Program-made: the position numbers and the translations under genes
Assembly (NCBI GenBank): GCA_045616485.1
Contig: JAZLGU010000085.1
Coordinates: 12,414-76,413 of the forward strand
Direction: 5' to 3'
Length of the DNA: 64,000 nucleotides
Source: RGIG3528 sp045616485
GTDB taxonomy: Bacteria; Bacillota; Clostridia; Lachnospirales; Lachnospiraceae
Shown: piece by piece, positions 30,928-39,813 of the stretch
How positions within the stretch are numbered: the first letter of the stretch is position 1
Layout of the letters: every line of letters starts with the position of its first letter
Notes under the pieces: model-generated
The model's input: only the letters and a program-made list of their open reading frames with translations
Databases searched by the model: none
What the model was told of the DNA's origin: nothing

Positions 30928-32787
30928 ATGAAGAAATTCAATTTGATTTTGATTCTAATATTAATTCTTAGTGGGGCGACGCTGGGACTGGTGAGCTACA
31001 ACACAGTTTTTTCCGGAAACAGTGAGACTACGCCCAGTCCTACCAGCGCTCTGGAGGAATATCAAAACACTCACACATCTGACATTTCGTCAGAAATAAG
31101 ACCCAATATTATTTATGGCTTTTCATCCTATGGTCTGGCATCGGATATATATACCCTTGCATTCCGAGACGATGTGCGTTCACGCCTTAATTACATGAAG
31201 GACAGGGCCAGATATACGGAAGATGAGCCGCTTGTTATTTACAATCCCTTCGCTACGGATGAATGCAGTCTCTATATTTATTTTACTACCAGCTATCCCT
31301 GCGCAGTATCCTATGAGGTACATACCTCCAATCTTGTTTCTGACGCAGCAGATTTTGGTGGATACGTTGCCCCATCCTATAGACAGGAAGTAGATGAAAA
31401 CGGCAATGTGACCTATAAGGGAGACAGCACCATTCATGAATTTTCCATTCATGGTCTGGTATCCGGAGTGACCAATTCCATTACTATCAATATGGTGGAC
31501 GAAAAAGGAAACACACGCAATCGTCGTTTTTACTATGATTTTGATAAAGTAAGTACAGATGAGGCTCAGCTTAAGAAAAACCAGGGGACCAAGACTGTCA
31601 TTGACGAGACTACAGGAGAAAGCACAGTGGTACCGGCTTCTGAGGTGAGCCTGACTGAAGGGCTTTTCGCTACATTTACTGCAAAAAATGATTATACTGC
31701 TTTTATGCGCATGTATGATAATGATGGATTCCTCCGCTGGAAAATGCCTATGGAGGATAATACTGCCAAAAAGCTTTTTACATACGATGGTCAGCTGTGT
31801 GTATTTGTTTCCAATAAAAAGCTGGTGGTACTGAATTCGCTGGGAGAGATTCAGAGGATTTTTGAAAGCGAGGGCGGACGCCTTGTTTTTGGAGATTTTT
31901 GTATAGATGAGCACAAATTGGAAGATGGCAGCACAGACCTTCGCGTCATTTGTGTAGCTACAGACCGCCAGAAAAAGACAGTTAACGACTGCATAGCCTG
32001 CATCAGTTTTGCTGAAAATCGTATATATAAGCTGATGGATATGCAGAAGCTCCTGGAAAAATATCCCAATGTTCATGATGAAAACTGGATTGACATACGC
32101 AGTATCAAATATGTGGGTGACAATATGATTCTTCTGGGTTCGGACACCTTGAATACCATTATCAAGGTCCGGAGGATATATAATCAGCCCCGTATTGTTT
32201 ATATGCTGGGAGATAAGGCCAACTTTGTGGGGACGAAAGAATATGATGATCTCTTCCTGCTGCAGGAGGAGGATTTTGCGTACACCACAAGTGTATCTCA
32301 GATGGGCTTTATGTCCTATGACGGCTGGAGTACTGACGACCGTCACTATGTTTGGGTGCTGGATCAGAATAAGGATTATGAGTATGGCAAAAAAGAAGAG
32401 TGTTTTGGCTACTATGACAGATATCTGGTAGATGAAAAGACCTTTTCGGTAAAGAGAGTTACTCACAGACCTATGCCTGCACTTACGGATAATACGTATC
32501 ATGAGGTTTTTGAAAGCAATATTCTCTATGCTACAGGAAAAGACTCTTATTTTTCCGAGTATGATAATGCTTTCAACTTAATCAGCAGATTTACCTATAA
32601 AAAGACGGAGCCGGAAAAAACTGTAGAAGACAAAGATAGAGAGGAGGACAATCCGCCTCTTGATGACTCCATCAGGTTTACGGGTATTAGTAAAATCGCG
32701 CCTACAGATTTCTTCCTGACTAAAGATGTAATTATCTACAAGGATGCGAATCAGGCAGATAGTGAAGAAAGCGAAGAAAGTAAGTAA
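30928..32787 (+). CDS. Arylsulfotransferase (ASST)-like exported protein
   Basis: A 619-residue protein with an N-terminal membrane anchor or signal (about 5-27), a low-complexity TTPSPTS linker and an extracellular body. The body resembles bacterial aryl-sulfate sulfotransferases: an N-terminal beta domain followed by a propeller in which repeats such as MRMYDNDGFLRWKMP occur. ASST enzymes move sulfate between phenolic compounds without PAPS. I cannot point to the catalytic His with certainty, so activity is unproven. The acidic tail is low complexity. Its stop overlaps the topB start by one base (TAATG). Confidence 0.7.
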   Translation: MKKFNLILILILILSGATLGLVSYNTVFSGNSETTPSPTSALEEYQNTHTSDISSEIRPNIIYGFSSYGLASDIYTLAFRDDVRSRLNYMKDRARYTEDEPLVIYNPFATDECSLYIYFTTSYPCAVSYEVHTSNLVSDAADFGGYVAPSYRQEVDENGNVTYKGDSTIHEFSIHGLVSGVTNSITINMVDEKGNTRNRRFYYDFDKVSTDEAQLKKNQGTKTVIDETTGESTVVPASEVSLTEGLFATFTAKNDYTAFMRMYDNDGFLRWKMPMEDNTAKKLFTYDGQLCVFVSNKKLVVLNSLGEIQRIFESEGGRLVFGDFCIDEHKLEDGSTDLRVICVATDRQKKTVNDCIACISFAENRIYKLMDMQKLLEKYPNVHDENWIDIRSIKYVGDNMILLGSDTLNTIIKVRRIYNQPRIVYMLGDKANFVGTKEYDDLFLLQEEDFAYTTSVSQMGFMSYDGWSTDDRHYVWVLDQNKDYEYGKKEECFGYYDRYLVDEKTFSVKRVTHRPMPALTDNTYHEVFESNILYATGKDSYFSEYDNAFNLISRFTYKKTEPEKTVEDKDREEDNPPLDDSIRFTGISKIAPTDFFLTKDVIIYKDANQADSEESEESK

Positions 32788-34799
32788 TGAGTAAAAATTG
32801 TTATATTGCGGAAAAGCCTTCTGTAGCCAGAGAATTTGCCAATGTGCTGCATGAAAATTTTTCCAAAAAAAACGGGTATATGGAGTCGGAAAACTCTGTA
32901 GTGACCTGGTGTGTAGGACATCTTGTGACCATGAGTTATCCGGAAGCCTACGACCCGGAGCTTAAAAGGTGGACTGAAAGGACACTGCCTTTTATTCCGA
33001 CAGAGTACAAATATGAGGTACCTGCCAATGTAAAGGACCAGTTCGAAGTGGTGAAGGGGCTCTTGCATCGTCCTGATATAAGTACTATCTATATATGTAC
33101 CGACTCGGGACGTGAAGGAGAGTATATTTACCGCCTGGTAGATATGATGGCTCAGGTCCCTGCAGACAAGATAAGAAAACGCGTATGGATCAACTCCCAG
33201 ACTGAGGAAGAGGTCTTACGTGGAATAAGAGAGGCGCTGGACTGGAGCGCTTATGACAATCTTTCCGATGCAGCTTATCTGCGTGCCAAGGAAGATTACC
33301 TTATGGGTATTAATTTTTCCCGTATCCTGACACTCAGATACGGCAACCGCGTAGGAAACTTTCTGAAAAAGGAAAAGGGACCGGCTATTGCAGTTGGTCG
33401 TGTAATGACCTGCGTACTGGGCATGATTGTTAGAAGGGAAAGGGAAATAAGAGATTTTGTAAAGACACCATTCTATAGAGTGGTGGCTGGGACGGATGTG
33501 GGCTTCGAGGCAGAGTTCAGAGCAGTCCAGGGATCAAAATATTTTGAAAATCCCTGTATGTACAAGGAAAACGGTTTTAAGAAAAGAGAAGATGCAGAAA
33601 AGCTGATAGCTGACCTTTCCGGAAAAAACGGTGTAGTGGACGCTATGGAGAAAAAGAAGGAAAACAGAAACGCTCCGCCTCTTTTCAATCTGGCAGAGGC
33701 TCAGGCGCAGTGCTCCAAGCTTTTTAAAATCAGTCCGGATGAGACCTTAAAGATTATTCAGGAGCTTTATGAAAAGAAGCTGGTGACTTATCCCAGAACT
33801 GATGCAAGAGTGCTTTCAACAGCTGTAGCCAAAGAGATATATAAGAATATCAAGGGGCTTACCGGCTTTGCCAATGTAGCAGAATATGCCGGTGAGATTA
33901 TGGAAAACGGTGCCTATAAGGGACTGGAGAAAAACAAGCGTTATGTGGATGACTCCAAGATTACCGACCACTATGCCATTATCCCCACAGGGCAGGGCTT
34001 AAATGCTCTGAATTCTTTAAACAGCCTGCAGAAAAAGGTTTATGAGCTTATATGCCGCAGATTTTTATCCATTTTCTACCCGCCTGCTGTATATCAGAAG
34101 CTGGCCCTCGCTATTAAAATCGGAGAGGAAAGCTTTTTCGCTTCCTTTAAGATACAGCTGTCAGAGGGCTATCAGAAGGTAGCCAATCTGAAAAAAAGTG
34201 ACACTTCCGAGCAGAAGTCGGAAAAGTCAGATGCGAAGGAAAAAGGTGAAGAAGCGGAGGAACTGGATATTTCAGAGGATTCCTTTGAGAAAATCAGCGC
34301 TTTGAAAAAGGGAGCTGAGGTGGGTATAAAGGAGCTCTCCATAAAAGAAGGTGAGACATCTCCACCAAAAAGATATGACTCTGCAGCCATGATAAAGGCT
34401 ATGGAGTCGGCAGGGCAGCAGATTGAAGACGAGGAGCTTAGAGCTCAGATTAAGTCATCCGGTATAGGCACTTCTGCCACCCGTGCCGAGATTCTGGCCA
34501 AGCTGGTGCGCATTGAGTATATTTCTCTCAATCAGAAGACTCAGATATATGCACCTACCAAGCTGGGGGAAGCCATATATGAAGTGGTATCCTTATCTAT
34601 TTCGCAGATGCTTAGACCGGATCTTACTGCCAGCTGGGAGAAGGGACTTACTCAGGTGGCTGAGGGCGAGATTACGGAACATGAGTATATGGAAAAGCTC
34701 TCCGGCTACGTAACACGTATGACTGAAAGAGTGAAAATGACAAATAATGCCGGTGCATTGGATGCAAGATTTTCGGCAATAGGGAGTGTGTATAAATGA
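32787..34799 (+). CDS. topB: DNA topoisomerase III (type IA)
   Basis: A 670-residue type IA topoisomerase that relaxes and decatenates DNA through a single-strand break. The TOPRIM domain starts at YIAEKPSVAREFA and carries CTDSGREGEYIYRL. The active-site Tyr lies in KLVTYPRTDARVL, and GIGTSATRAEI follows. A charged insert at about 470-500 (EQKSEKSDAKEKGEEAEE) is unusual but disordered. No C-terminal zinc fingers are present. It is translationally linked to the ASST-like gene upstream (TAATG) and the beta-helix gene downstream (ATGA), though no functional link is evident. Confidence 0.93.
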   Translation: MSKNCYIAEKPSVAREFANVLHENFSKKNGYMESENSVVTWCVGHLVTMSYPEAYDPELKRWTERTLPFIPTEYKYEVPANVKDQFEVVKGLLHRPDISTIYICTDSGREGEYIYRLVDMMAQVPADKIRKRVWINSQTEEEVLRGIREALDWSAYDNLSDAAYLRAKEDYLMGINFSRILTLRYGNRVGNFLKKEKGPAIAVGRVMTCVLGMIVRREREIRDFVKTPFYRVVAGTDVGFEAEFRAVQGSKYFENPCMYKENGFKKREDAEKLIADLSGKNGVVDAMEKKKENRNAPPLFNLAEAQAQCSKLFKISPDETLKIIQELYEKKLVTYPRTDARVLSTAVAKEIYKNIKGLTGFANVAEYAGEIMENGAYKGLEKNKRYVDDSKITDHYAIIPTGQGLNALNSLNSLQKKVYELICRRFLSIFYPPAVYQKLALAIKIGEESFFASFKIQLSEGYQKVANLKKSDTSEQKSEKSDAKEKGEEAEELDISEDSFEKISALKKGAEVGIKELSIKEGETSPPKRYDSAAMIKAMESAGQQIEDEELRAQIKSSGIGTSATRAEILAKLVRIEYISLNQKTQIYAPTKLGEAIYEVVSLSISQMLRPDLTASWEKGLTQVAEGEITEHEYMEKLSGYVTRMTERVKMTNNAGALDARFSAIGSVYK

Positions 34800-35476
34800 T
34801 TAGTGACTACAGTGTGAAAAAATTGTTTGATCTTACAGAAAGTATGGCAGGCGAGGAAATAGGAAAGTATGAATATCCTTGGCAGGTGCTGCCTCATATC
34901 GGAGAAATAATACTGGCTTTAGGAGCTACTCTGGACGAAGATCCGGCTTATGAAAAGCGTGGAGAAAACGTATGGATCAGCAAGGAAGCCAAGGTTTTCC
35001 CATCAGCTTATATAAACGGTCCCTGTATCATAGGGCCGGGAGCAGAGGTAAGGCACTGTGCTTTTATAAGAGGTAATGCCCTGGTAGGGGCAGGCGCTGT
35101 AGTAGGTAATTCCACAGAGCTCAAAAATGTTATTCTCTTCAACAAGGTGCAGGTACCTCATTACAATTATGTGGGGGATTCCATACTGGGCTTCAAATCC
35201 CATATGGGGGCCGGATCCATTACCTCCAACGTTAAGTCGGATAAGACCCTGGTAGTTGTAAAGGATAATGAGAGTAAGGAGACCTTTGAGACTGGGCTTA
35301 AGAAGATGGGAGCCATCCTGGGAGATAATGTGGAAGTGGGATGCGGTTCTGTGCTGAACCCCGGCACTGTTATCGGAAGCCATTCCAATATCTACCCCCT
35401 CTCCTCGGTAAGAGGCTGCATCAAGGCTTCAAGTATCTACAAAAAACAGGGTGAAGTGGTAGAAAAAAGAGATTGA
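34796..35476 (+). CDS. UDP-GlcNAc pyrophosphorylase-like left-handed beta-helix protein
   Basis: A 226-residue protein consisting mainly of hexapeptide (LbetaH) repeats at about 60-215 (AYINGPCIIGPGAEVRHCAF and following turns). It resembles the C-terminal acetyltransferase half of GlmU but lacks the nucleotidyltransferase half. Such stand-alone proteins are usually annotated 'UDP-N-acetylglucosamine pyrophosphorylase' by similarity; a sugar-1-phosphate acyltransferase role is more likely. It overlaps topB by four bases. Confidence 0.75.
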   Translation: MISDYSVKKLFDLTESMAGEEIGKYEYPWQVLPHIGEIILALGATLDEDPAYEKRGENVWISKEAKVFPSAYINGPCIIGPGAEVRHCAFIRGNALVGAGAVVGNSTELKNVILFNKVQVPHYNYVGDSILGFKSHMGAGSITSNVKSDKTLVVVKDNESKETFETGLKKMGAILGDNVEVGCGSVLNPGTVIGSHSNIYPLSSVRGCIKASSIYKKQGEVVEKRD

Positions 35477-35570
35477 CTTGTTTACATATTAGCTGTCGTC
35501 CACTGCCAAAGCTATGCAACGCTTGAAAAAAAGTTATCGTAAGTTATCTTTGAATTGCGGAGGATTGTTT

Positions 35571-36857
35571 ATGAAGAAAATAGTAGCAAATATATTAATC
35601 ATAGCATTGTTGCTAGCTGTATTTTCCGGGTGCGGAGAAAGACCAAATATTCCTGGGGCGATTTCTAAATTGGAAAATACGAATGAGCCTCAAGTTACAG
35701 TGACGAGTACTCCAACGTCGGAACCAACAGCAACTAATACTATAACGCCGGAACCAACAGCAACTAATACGATGACGCCGGAACCAACGGCAACTAATAC
35801 GATGACGCCGGAACCAACAGCAACTAATACACCAACGCCAAGGCCAACGGCAACTAATACACCAACGCCGAGGCCAACAGCGACGAATACTCCAAAGCCC
35901 TCACCAACGCTATCTCCCACACCGGGAATAGTAGAAGTGAAAACATTAAAAACACCATATGGAATAGAGAAAGAGGTAGTAGGGTATAAAACACAGTTTA
36001 TATGTGATGGGAAAATTTTGTTGCCAGTGGATAGTTTTTATCGAATTGTTTATGATACAGAATATGGATCACAATACAATTTGGTTGGCGTAGATATGAT
36101 TTATGAAGAATACTGTTATATAACAGAGGAAATTCTTAAATATGATAGAGTGCTTTTGGATGATAGGGCAGGTGTTTCTGATTATGCCGCACAAAAAAAT
36201 GGTGATAAGTTTTGTGTAGAGGATAAGTCAGCTTATTATATTACATATGATAAGCCATTGATAGTAGGAGATCACTATTTATTTAATATGGAGAAGGTAA
36301 AATATACGATTGTGACACCGACACCAACGCCCCAAGTACCAACTCCCACTCCTACAAAAATACCGCGTCTTTGTGATGAGGATGGGAAAATAAAGATAGC
36401 TGATGTCGAATATAATGTATATAAGTACGATGAGAAGATAGTACAGTATTTGGCTAGTCATACTGTAGAAGAAAATTATGCTTTTATGTCACAAATAGGA
36501 TATAACGAAGTTTGTTATACCTATGCACCGGGAGAAAGTAAACTTTATCGAGGTTATCTTTCGATTAGAGATAGTGATAAACAGTTTTATGATAAGCATG
36601 GGGAAGCATTTAGATACTATGATAAACGTGATCAACGCTATTGGGGTATTTCCGAGTCTTTTCATCGCATATATTCAGATGCATACATTGAGCTATCAGA
36701 TGATCGGGCTTCTTATAAAGAAGTGGTTCCTTCTTCAGTGCCTGTAGAAGAGTTTTATGCTATGATAAATGACATGCCTATGTTGTATACTGTTCATCGT
36801 AATGGGGACCATGTATGGATTGAGGCAGGTAGAATCGGAGGCAGTAATGGCGGTTAA
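35571..36857 (+). CDS. Lipoprotein with TPT-repeat linker
   Basis: A 428-residue lipoprotein. The lipobox AVFSGC at about residue 19-24 follows a classic signal peptide. Residues about 45-125 are a Thr/Pro-rich linker of 10-residue repeats (TPEPTATNTM type) that spans the cell wall. The remainder has two unknown domains separated by a second TPTPTP linker (about 246-265). ATG 35,571 has GGAGGA upstream and is preferred to an in-frame ATG at 35,514. It may be a surface substrate-binding or adhesion protein; no family is recognised. A 192-bp repeat element follows. Confidence 0.75.
   Translation: MKKIVANILIIALLLAVFSGCGERPNIPGAISKLENTNEPQVTVTSTPTSEPTATNTITPEPTATNTMTPEPTATNTMTPEPTATNTPTPRPTATNTPTPRPTATNTPKPSPTLSPTPGIVEVKTLKTPYGIEKEVVGYKTQFICDGKILLPVDSFYRIVYDTEYGSQYNLVGVDMIYEEYCYITEEILKYDRVLLDDRAGVSDYAAQKNGDKFCVEDKSAYYITYDKPLIVGDHYLFNMEKVKYTIVTPTPTPQVPTPTPTKIPRLCDEDGKIKIADVEYNVYKYDEKIVQYLASHTVEENYAFMSQIGYNEVCYTYAPGESKLYRGYLSIRDSDKQFYDKHGEAFRYYDKRDQRYWGISESFHRIYSDAYIELSDDRASYKEVVPSSVPVEEFYAMINDMPMLYTVHRNGDHVWIEAGRIGGSNGG
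35706..35925 (+). repeat. 30-bp in-frame tandem repeat (minisatellite)
   Basis: About seven copies of a 30-base unit (ACGCCGGAACCAACAGCAAC and 10 more bases) encode the 10-residue TPEPTATNTM-like repeats. Units differ at a few positions, the middle ones least. Because 30 is a multiple of three, gain or loss of units would change linker length without a frameshift. Confidence 0.85.
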
Positions 36858-36881
36858 TCAGTGAGCATCACAGCCTCGGAC

Positions 36882-37073
36882 TGTAGACAAACTATATTTT
36901 TAAGATAACTAGCGGTTTGGCCAGCTATAATCAGACTTCGGGATTCACTTCCGGAGTCTGAAATGGCGAAAAATGGGGTGTAGGGGCCTCCAATTTTCGC
37001 CATTTATTCCTTTTGAAATAGAACAGAGCAGATGGCGGTAGCCATCTGCTCTGAAGTGTCGACTTTGTCGACA
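36882..37073. repeat. 192-bp inverted-repeat-ended element (MITE-like), copy 1
   Basis: The element runs from TGTAGACAAA to TTTGTCGACA and is highly similar to the reverse complement of 56,601-56,792, which is exactly the same length. It contains three hairpins: CAGACTTCGG/CCGGAGTCTG, ATGGCGAAAA/TTTTCGCCAT and CAGAGCAGATGGC/GCCATCTGCTCTG. No frame is open. It fills most of the 304-base gap after the lipoprotein gene; a promoter fills the rest. Confidence 0.85.
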
Positions 37074-37108
37074 CGCTGTAACTGTGAATTGTACCGCTTG
37101 ATAAAAAA

Positions 37109-37137
37109 TTGACAATTAGTTAGCTTTTTGCTATAGT
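37109..37137 (+). promoter_or_regulatory. Sigma-A promoter
   Basis: TTGACA at 37,109-37,114, a 17-base spacer, then TATAGT at 37,132-37,137. It lies 25 bases before the start codon of the next gene. Confidence 0.75.
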
Positions 37138-37161
37138 AAAAATTATATTAGGAGTTGAGCT

Positions 37162-38928
37162 ATGAACGATTACAGGACATTCAAGAGACAGGTATATATG
37201 GACGCTTCTTTTTCCGAGGAAGGGTTGTCTGATATCTATTTATATACAATCGATTATAAAACAGACAAAAGCTTTCGTACCGATGAGATAAAGTATGTCG
37301 TTCCCACAGAGGTGACTCCTAAGGAGGGGGCCGAAGAAGAGGCCACCGATATTCGTCTGGAATTTCTGGATAAGATAGCTGCTCTGGTTAAAAGTGATGT
37401 GCCGACGCAGTATTATGCACTGGATGCAGAGAGCCTGATGGCCGAGCTTATCGAGCCTATGAAGGTGGACATCCCCAAGGCCAAAAGGGTATTTAATGAT
37501 CTGGCAGACAAGTGCCTGGATTCCGAGTGGCTTCATGACTTCTTAGCCATGAGCCGCGTCATTCCCATGACCGAGTATGATGAGAAGCCTGAGATGAGTG
37601 CTGAGCTTAGACGACGCATGAAGGAAAAGTTCCATGAGCACAATGCAGATATTAAAAAGGTTCGCTCTCAGCATATATATGTAAGCTATACCAAGGAGGA
37701 CAGTTCACCTGTTCTTTATCTCAAGGTGTTTGATAAAAACGATACTACTTTAGGTGAGTATAAGCTTCATGGCAAGATTACCGATGATGTTATGGTGGCC
37801 AAGGTAGCAGATATCATTAAGAGTTTTCCTGATGCAGACGTGCTGGCAGATCGCACCAGTATCAGAATTTACAGATTTTTCCGAAAAGCTGTCAGGATGG
37901 AGCACCTGGAAAATGGACTGGTTTACTCAGTGGCCTCCATGCTTCACGCAGTAGGAAAAGATGACGTAAGACCTGATGCTGCAGCATGGAAGGATTATTT
38001 GGAAGCGGCTTCTGATCTTAGGTTTGACAGAATTTCAGATGATAATGTCTACGGATTCCATGTACTTCGTATCCCTGTAGAGGTATCCGGCAAAAGAGCA
38101 TGGACTAAGAATTTTAAGAAAAATACCATGTGGAAGCCTGCAAGCCCTTACGAGTATTACCTCATGGGCGGCGAAGATAAGGTGATAAATGATCCCAAAA
38201 AGGGAGAGCCCAAAGAAATTATGGGCAAGCTTGTGATAAAGAAGGACAGAGAGTGTTATATCCTCAAGCTTACCAGAGTGTCTATCAGGCAGTGGGCAGG
38301 TGATTTTGCGGTTATCACCCTGGTGGCAGAAAACAGATTTTATCCGGGAGAGCGTGATAAGGCTCGTATCAATCAGCTGGCATCATCATTATGGATTCGA
38401 AGCAATATGAAGGAAGATTTGCCTGAGGCTATTACAGTACAGGTGAAGAATCCTTATGAAAAAACATACTCCTTATCTGCTATGACCAGACAGGAAGCAG
38501 GAGAAGAGCCATGGATTGGGCTTTTACTGACTATAGGCAGAAAAAGCAGGAATCAGGGTGGCGACAGATTTGCAGTTACCAGCCTTTCTGAAAAAATGTA
38601 TGTTTACGATGTGGAAGAGCAGGAGTCTGTAGCTGTAGAGGAGGCTGTTAATGCAGCTCTTATAAGGCATGAATATGTATTAAGCCTGGAAAAGAGGCTG
38701 GCAGATTGTCTTGAGCCTTTGGATGGCTGTACTTTCTCTGATATTACCAAGGGACAGAGAAGAGAAATAAGAAGTATATCCAGAGAGTATGCGTGCATAG
38801 CCGCAGCACTTACATATAAACAGGAGAGAGGGGAAGCGAAGGCAAGCTTCAGGAATGCACAGACCATAATTGGGACAAAGTCTGTGGAGGAAAGACTGGA
38901 GAAAAAGCTGGAGCTCCTTTATGAATAA
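37162..38928 (+). CDS. Conserved uncharacterised 588-residue protein
   Basis: A soluble protein with no signal peptide or membrane segment. The N-terminal half has mixed strands (YMDASFSEEGLSDIYLYTID) and a charged helical part, the middle contains LYLKVFDKNDTTLGEYKLHGK, and the C-terminus is helical (SVEERLEKKLELLYE). I see no catalytic signature and do not recognise the family. It has its own sigma-A promoter and a clear AGGAG. It precedes rex by 22 bases and may be cotranscribed with it. Codon use matches the core genome, so it looks like a lineage-conserved gene. Confidence 0.75.
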   Translation: MNDYRTFKRQVYMDASFSEEGLSDIYLYTIDYKTDKSFRTDEIKYVVPTEVTPKEGAEEEATDIRLEFLDKIAALVKSDVPTQYYALDAESLMAELIEPMKVDIPKAKRVFNDLADKCLDSEWLHDFLAMSRVIPMTEYDEKPEMSAELRRRMKEKFHEHNADIKKVRSQHIYVSYTKEDSSPVLYLKVFDKNDTTLGEYKLHGKITDDVMVAKVADIIKSFPDADVLADRTSIRIYRFFRKAVRMEHLENGLVYSVASMLHAVGKDDVRPDAAAWKDYLEAASDLRFDRISDDNVYGFHVLRIPVEVSGKRAWTKNFKKNTMWKPASPYEYYLMGGEDKVINDPKKGEPKEIMGKLVIKKDRECYILKLTRVSIRQWAGDFAVITLVAENRFYPGERDKARINQLASSLWIRSNMKEDLPEAITVQVKNPYEKTYSLSAMTRQEAGEEPWIGLLLTIGRKSRNQGGDRFAVTSLSEKMYVYDVEEQESVAVEEAVNAALIRHEYVLSLEKRLADCLEPLDGCTFSDITKGQRREIRSISREYACIAAALTYKQERGEAKASFRNAQTIIGTKSVEERLEKKLELLYE

Positions 38929-38950
38929 TATAATTTACAAGGGGTAGGAT

Positions 38951-39583
38951 ATGTACACACAGGAAATTTCAATTGCAGTAATCAGAAGACTGCCACGCTA
39001 CTACAGATATTTGGGCGAATTATTAAATCACGGAGTAGAGCGTATTTCATCCAAAGAACTTTCCGAAAAAATGGGAGTTACGGCATCGCAGATCAGACAG
39101 GATCTTAATAATTTCGGCGGTTTTGGACAGCAGGGCTACGGCTATAACGTAGAGTATTTGTATACTGAAATTGGTAAAATTCTGGGAGTGGATACACCCA
39201 ATCCCATGATTATAGTGGGTGCAGGTAATCTGGGACAGGCTATTGCCAATTATGGCGATTTCGGCAGACGTGGATTTGATATAAAGGCTCTTTTTGATAT
39301 AGATCCAAAGCTTACGGGAAAAAAGGTCAATGGATTGCAGATACTGCATGCCAGTGAGCTGGAGAGCTTTATCAAGGCAAATGACATAAGTATAGCGGCT
39401 ATTACTCTTCCCAAGGAGGCAGCACCGGAAGTAGCTGCCAATCTGGTGAAATGGGGAATAAAAGCCATTTGGAACTTTGCACCAACAGATCTTTCACTTC
39501 CTGAGTCAGTGGTTCAGGAAAATGTACATTTGACGGAAAGCTTAATGAGATTATCGTTCAAGCTGAAGGCAAAGAATGAATAG
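38951..39583 (+). CDS. rex: Redox-sensing transcriptional repressor Rex
   Basis: A complete 210-residue Rex. The winged-helix domain (about 1-80) includes RLPRYYRYLGEL and SKELSEKMGVTASQIRQDLN. The Rossmann domain starts at IIVGAGNLGQAIANY (GxGxxG). Rex binds operators when NAD+ is abundant and releases them when NADH rises, and so controls fermentation and electron-transport genes in anaerobes. AAGGGG precedes the ATG. No Rex operator (TTGTtAA-type dyad) was seen by eye near this gene. A terminator follows at 39,639. Confidence 0.95.
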   Translation: MYTQEISIAVIRRLPRYYRYLGELLNHGVERISSKELSEKMGVTASQIRQDLNNFGGFGQQGYGYNVEYLYTEIGKILGVDTPNPMIIVGAGNLGQAIANYGDFGRRGFDIKALFDIDPKLTGKKVNGLQILHASELESFIKANDISIAAITLPKEAAPEVAANLVKWGIKAIWNFAPTDLSLPESVVQENVHLTESLMRLSFKLKAKNE

Positions 39584-39638
39584 TGGTTCCACAAAAGGAG
39601 AAAAGTGGCAAAGGAGATGACAAGGATAGGGCAAGGAC

Positions 39639-39682
39639 GCTAAGCCATAATAATTCATGCTACGCATGAAGGCTTAGCTTTT
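39639..39682 (+). terminator. Intrinsic terminator after rex
   Basis: GCTAAGCC pairs with GGCTTAGC and an inner TTCATGC/GCATGAA stem caps it with a TAC loop, leaving a one-sided bulge; TTTT follows. Additional short dyads (AACTCCTTCGGAGTT at about 39,685) fill the gap to the repeat at 39,733. Confidence 0.75.
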
Positions 39683-39732
39683 CAAACTCCTTCGGAGTTC
39701 TCCATTTGTTCCACTTCGTTCCACAAAAGGAG

Positions 39733-39788
39733 ATAATAGGACACGCTTTCTAACGAAAGCTAATTATAGTACTCGCCGTACAGGCCTC
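39733..39788. repeat. Dispersed ~54-base structured repeat, copy 2
   Basis: Matches 22,809-22,862 in the order AATAnGGACnCGC, GCTTTCTAACGAAAGC, ATTATAGT, ACTCGCCGTACAGGC. It is followed by a different small hairpin (CATTGCCTGCGGCAAAG-like). It lies in the leader of nnr, 25 bases before the start codon. Confidence 0.5.
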
Positions 39789-39813
39789 CATTGCCTGCGG
39801 CAAAGGAGAAAAA

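Noticed and set aside
31180..32502. A 440-codon open frame on the minus strand
   Set aside because: It is fully antisense to the arylsulfotransferase-like gene, which has a start signal, export signal and family features. The antisense product has no recognisable domain.
35706..35925. A CRISPR-like array of 30-base repeats
   Set aside because: There are no spacers: the units are contiguous and in frame, and encode a Thr/Pro linker. No cas genes occur in the window.
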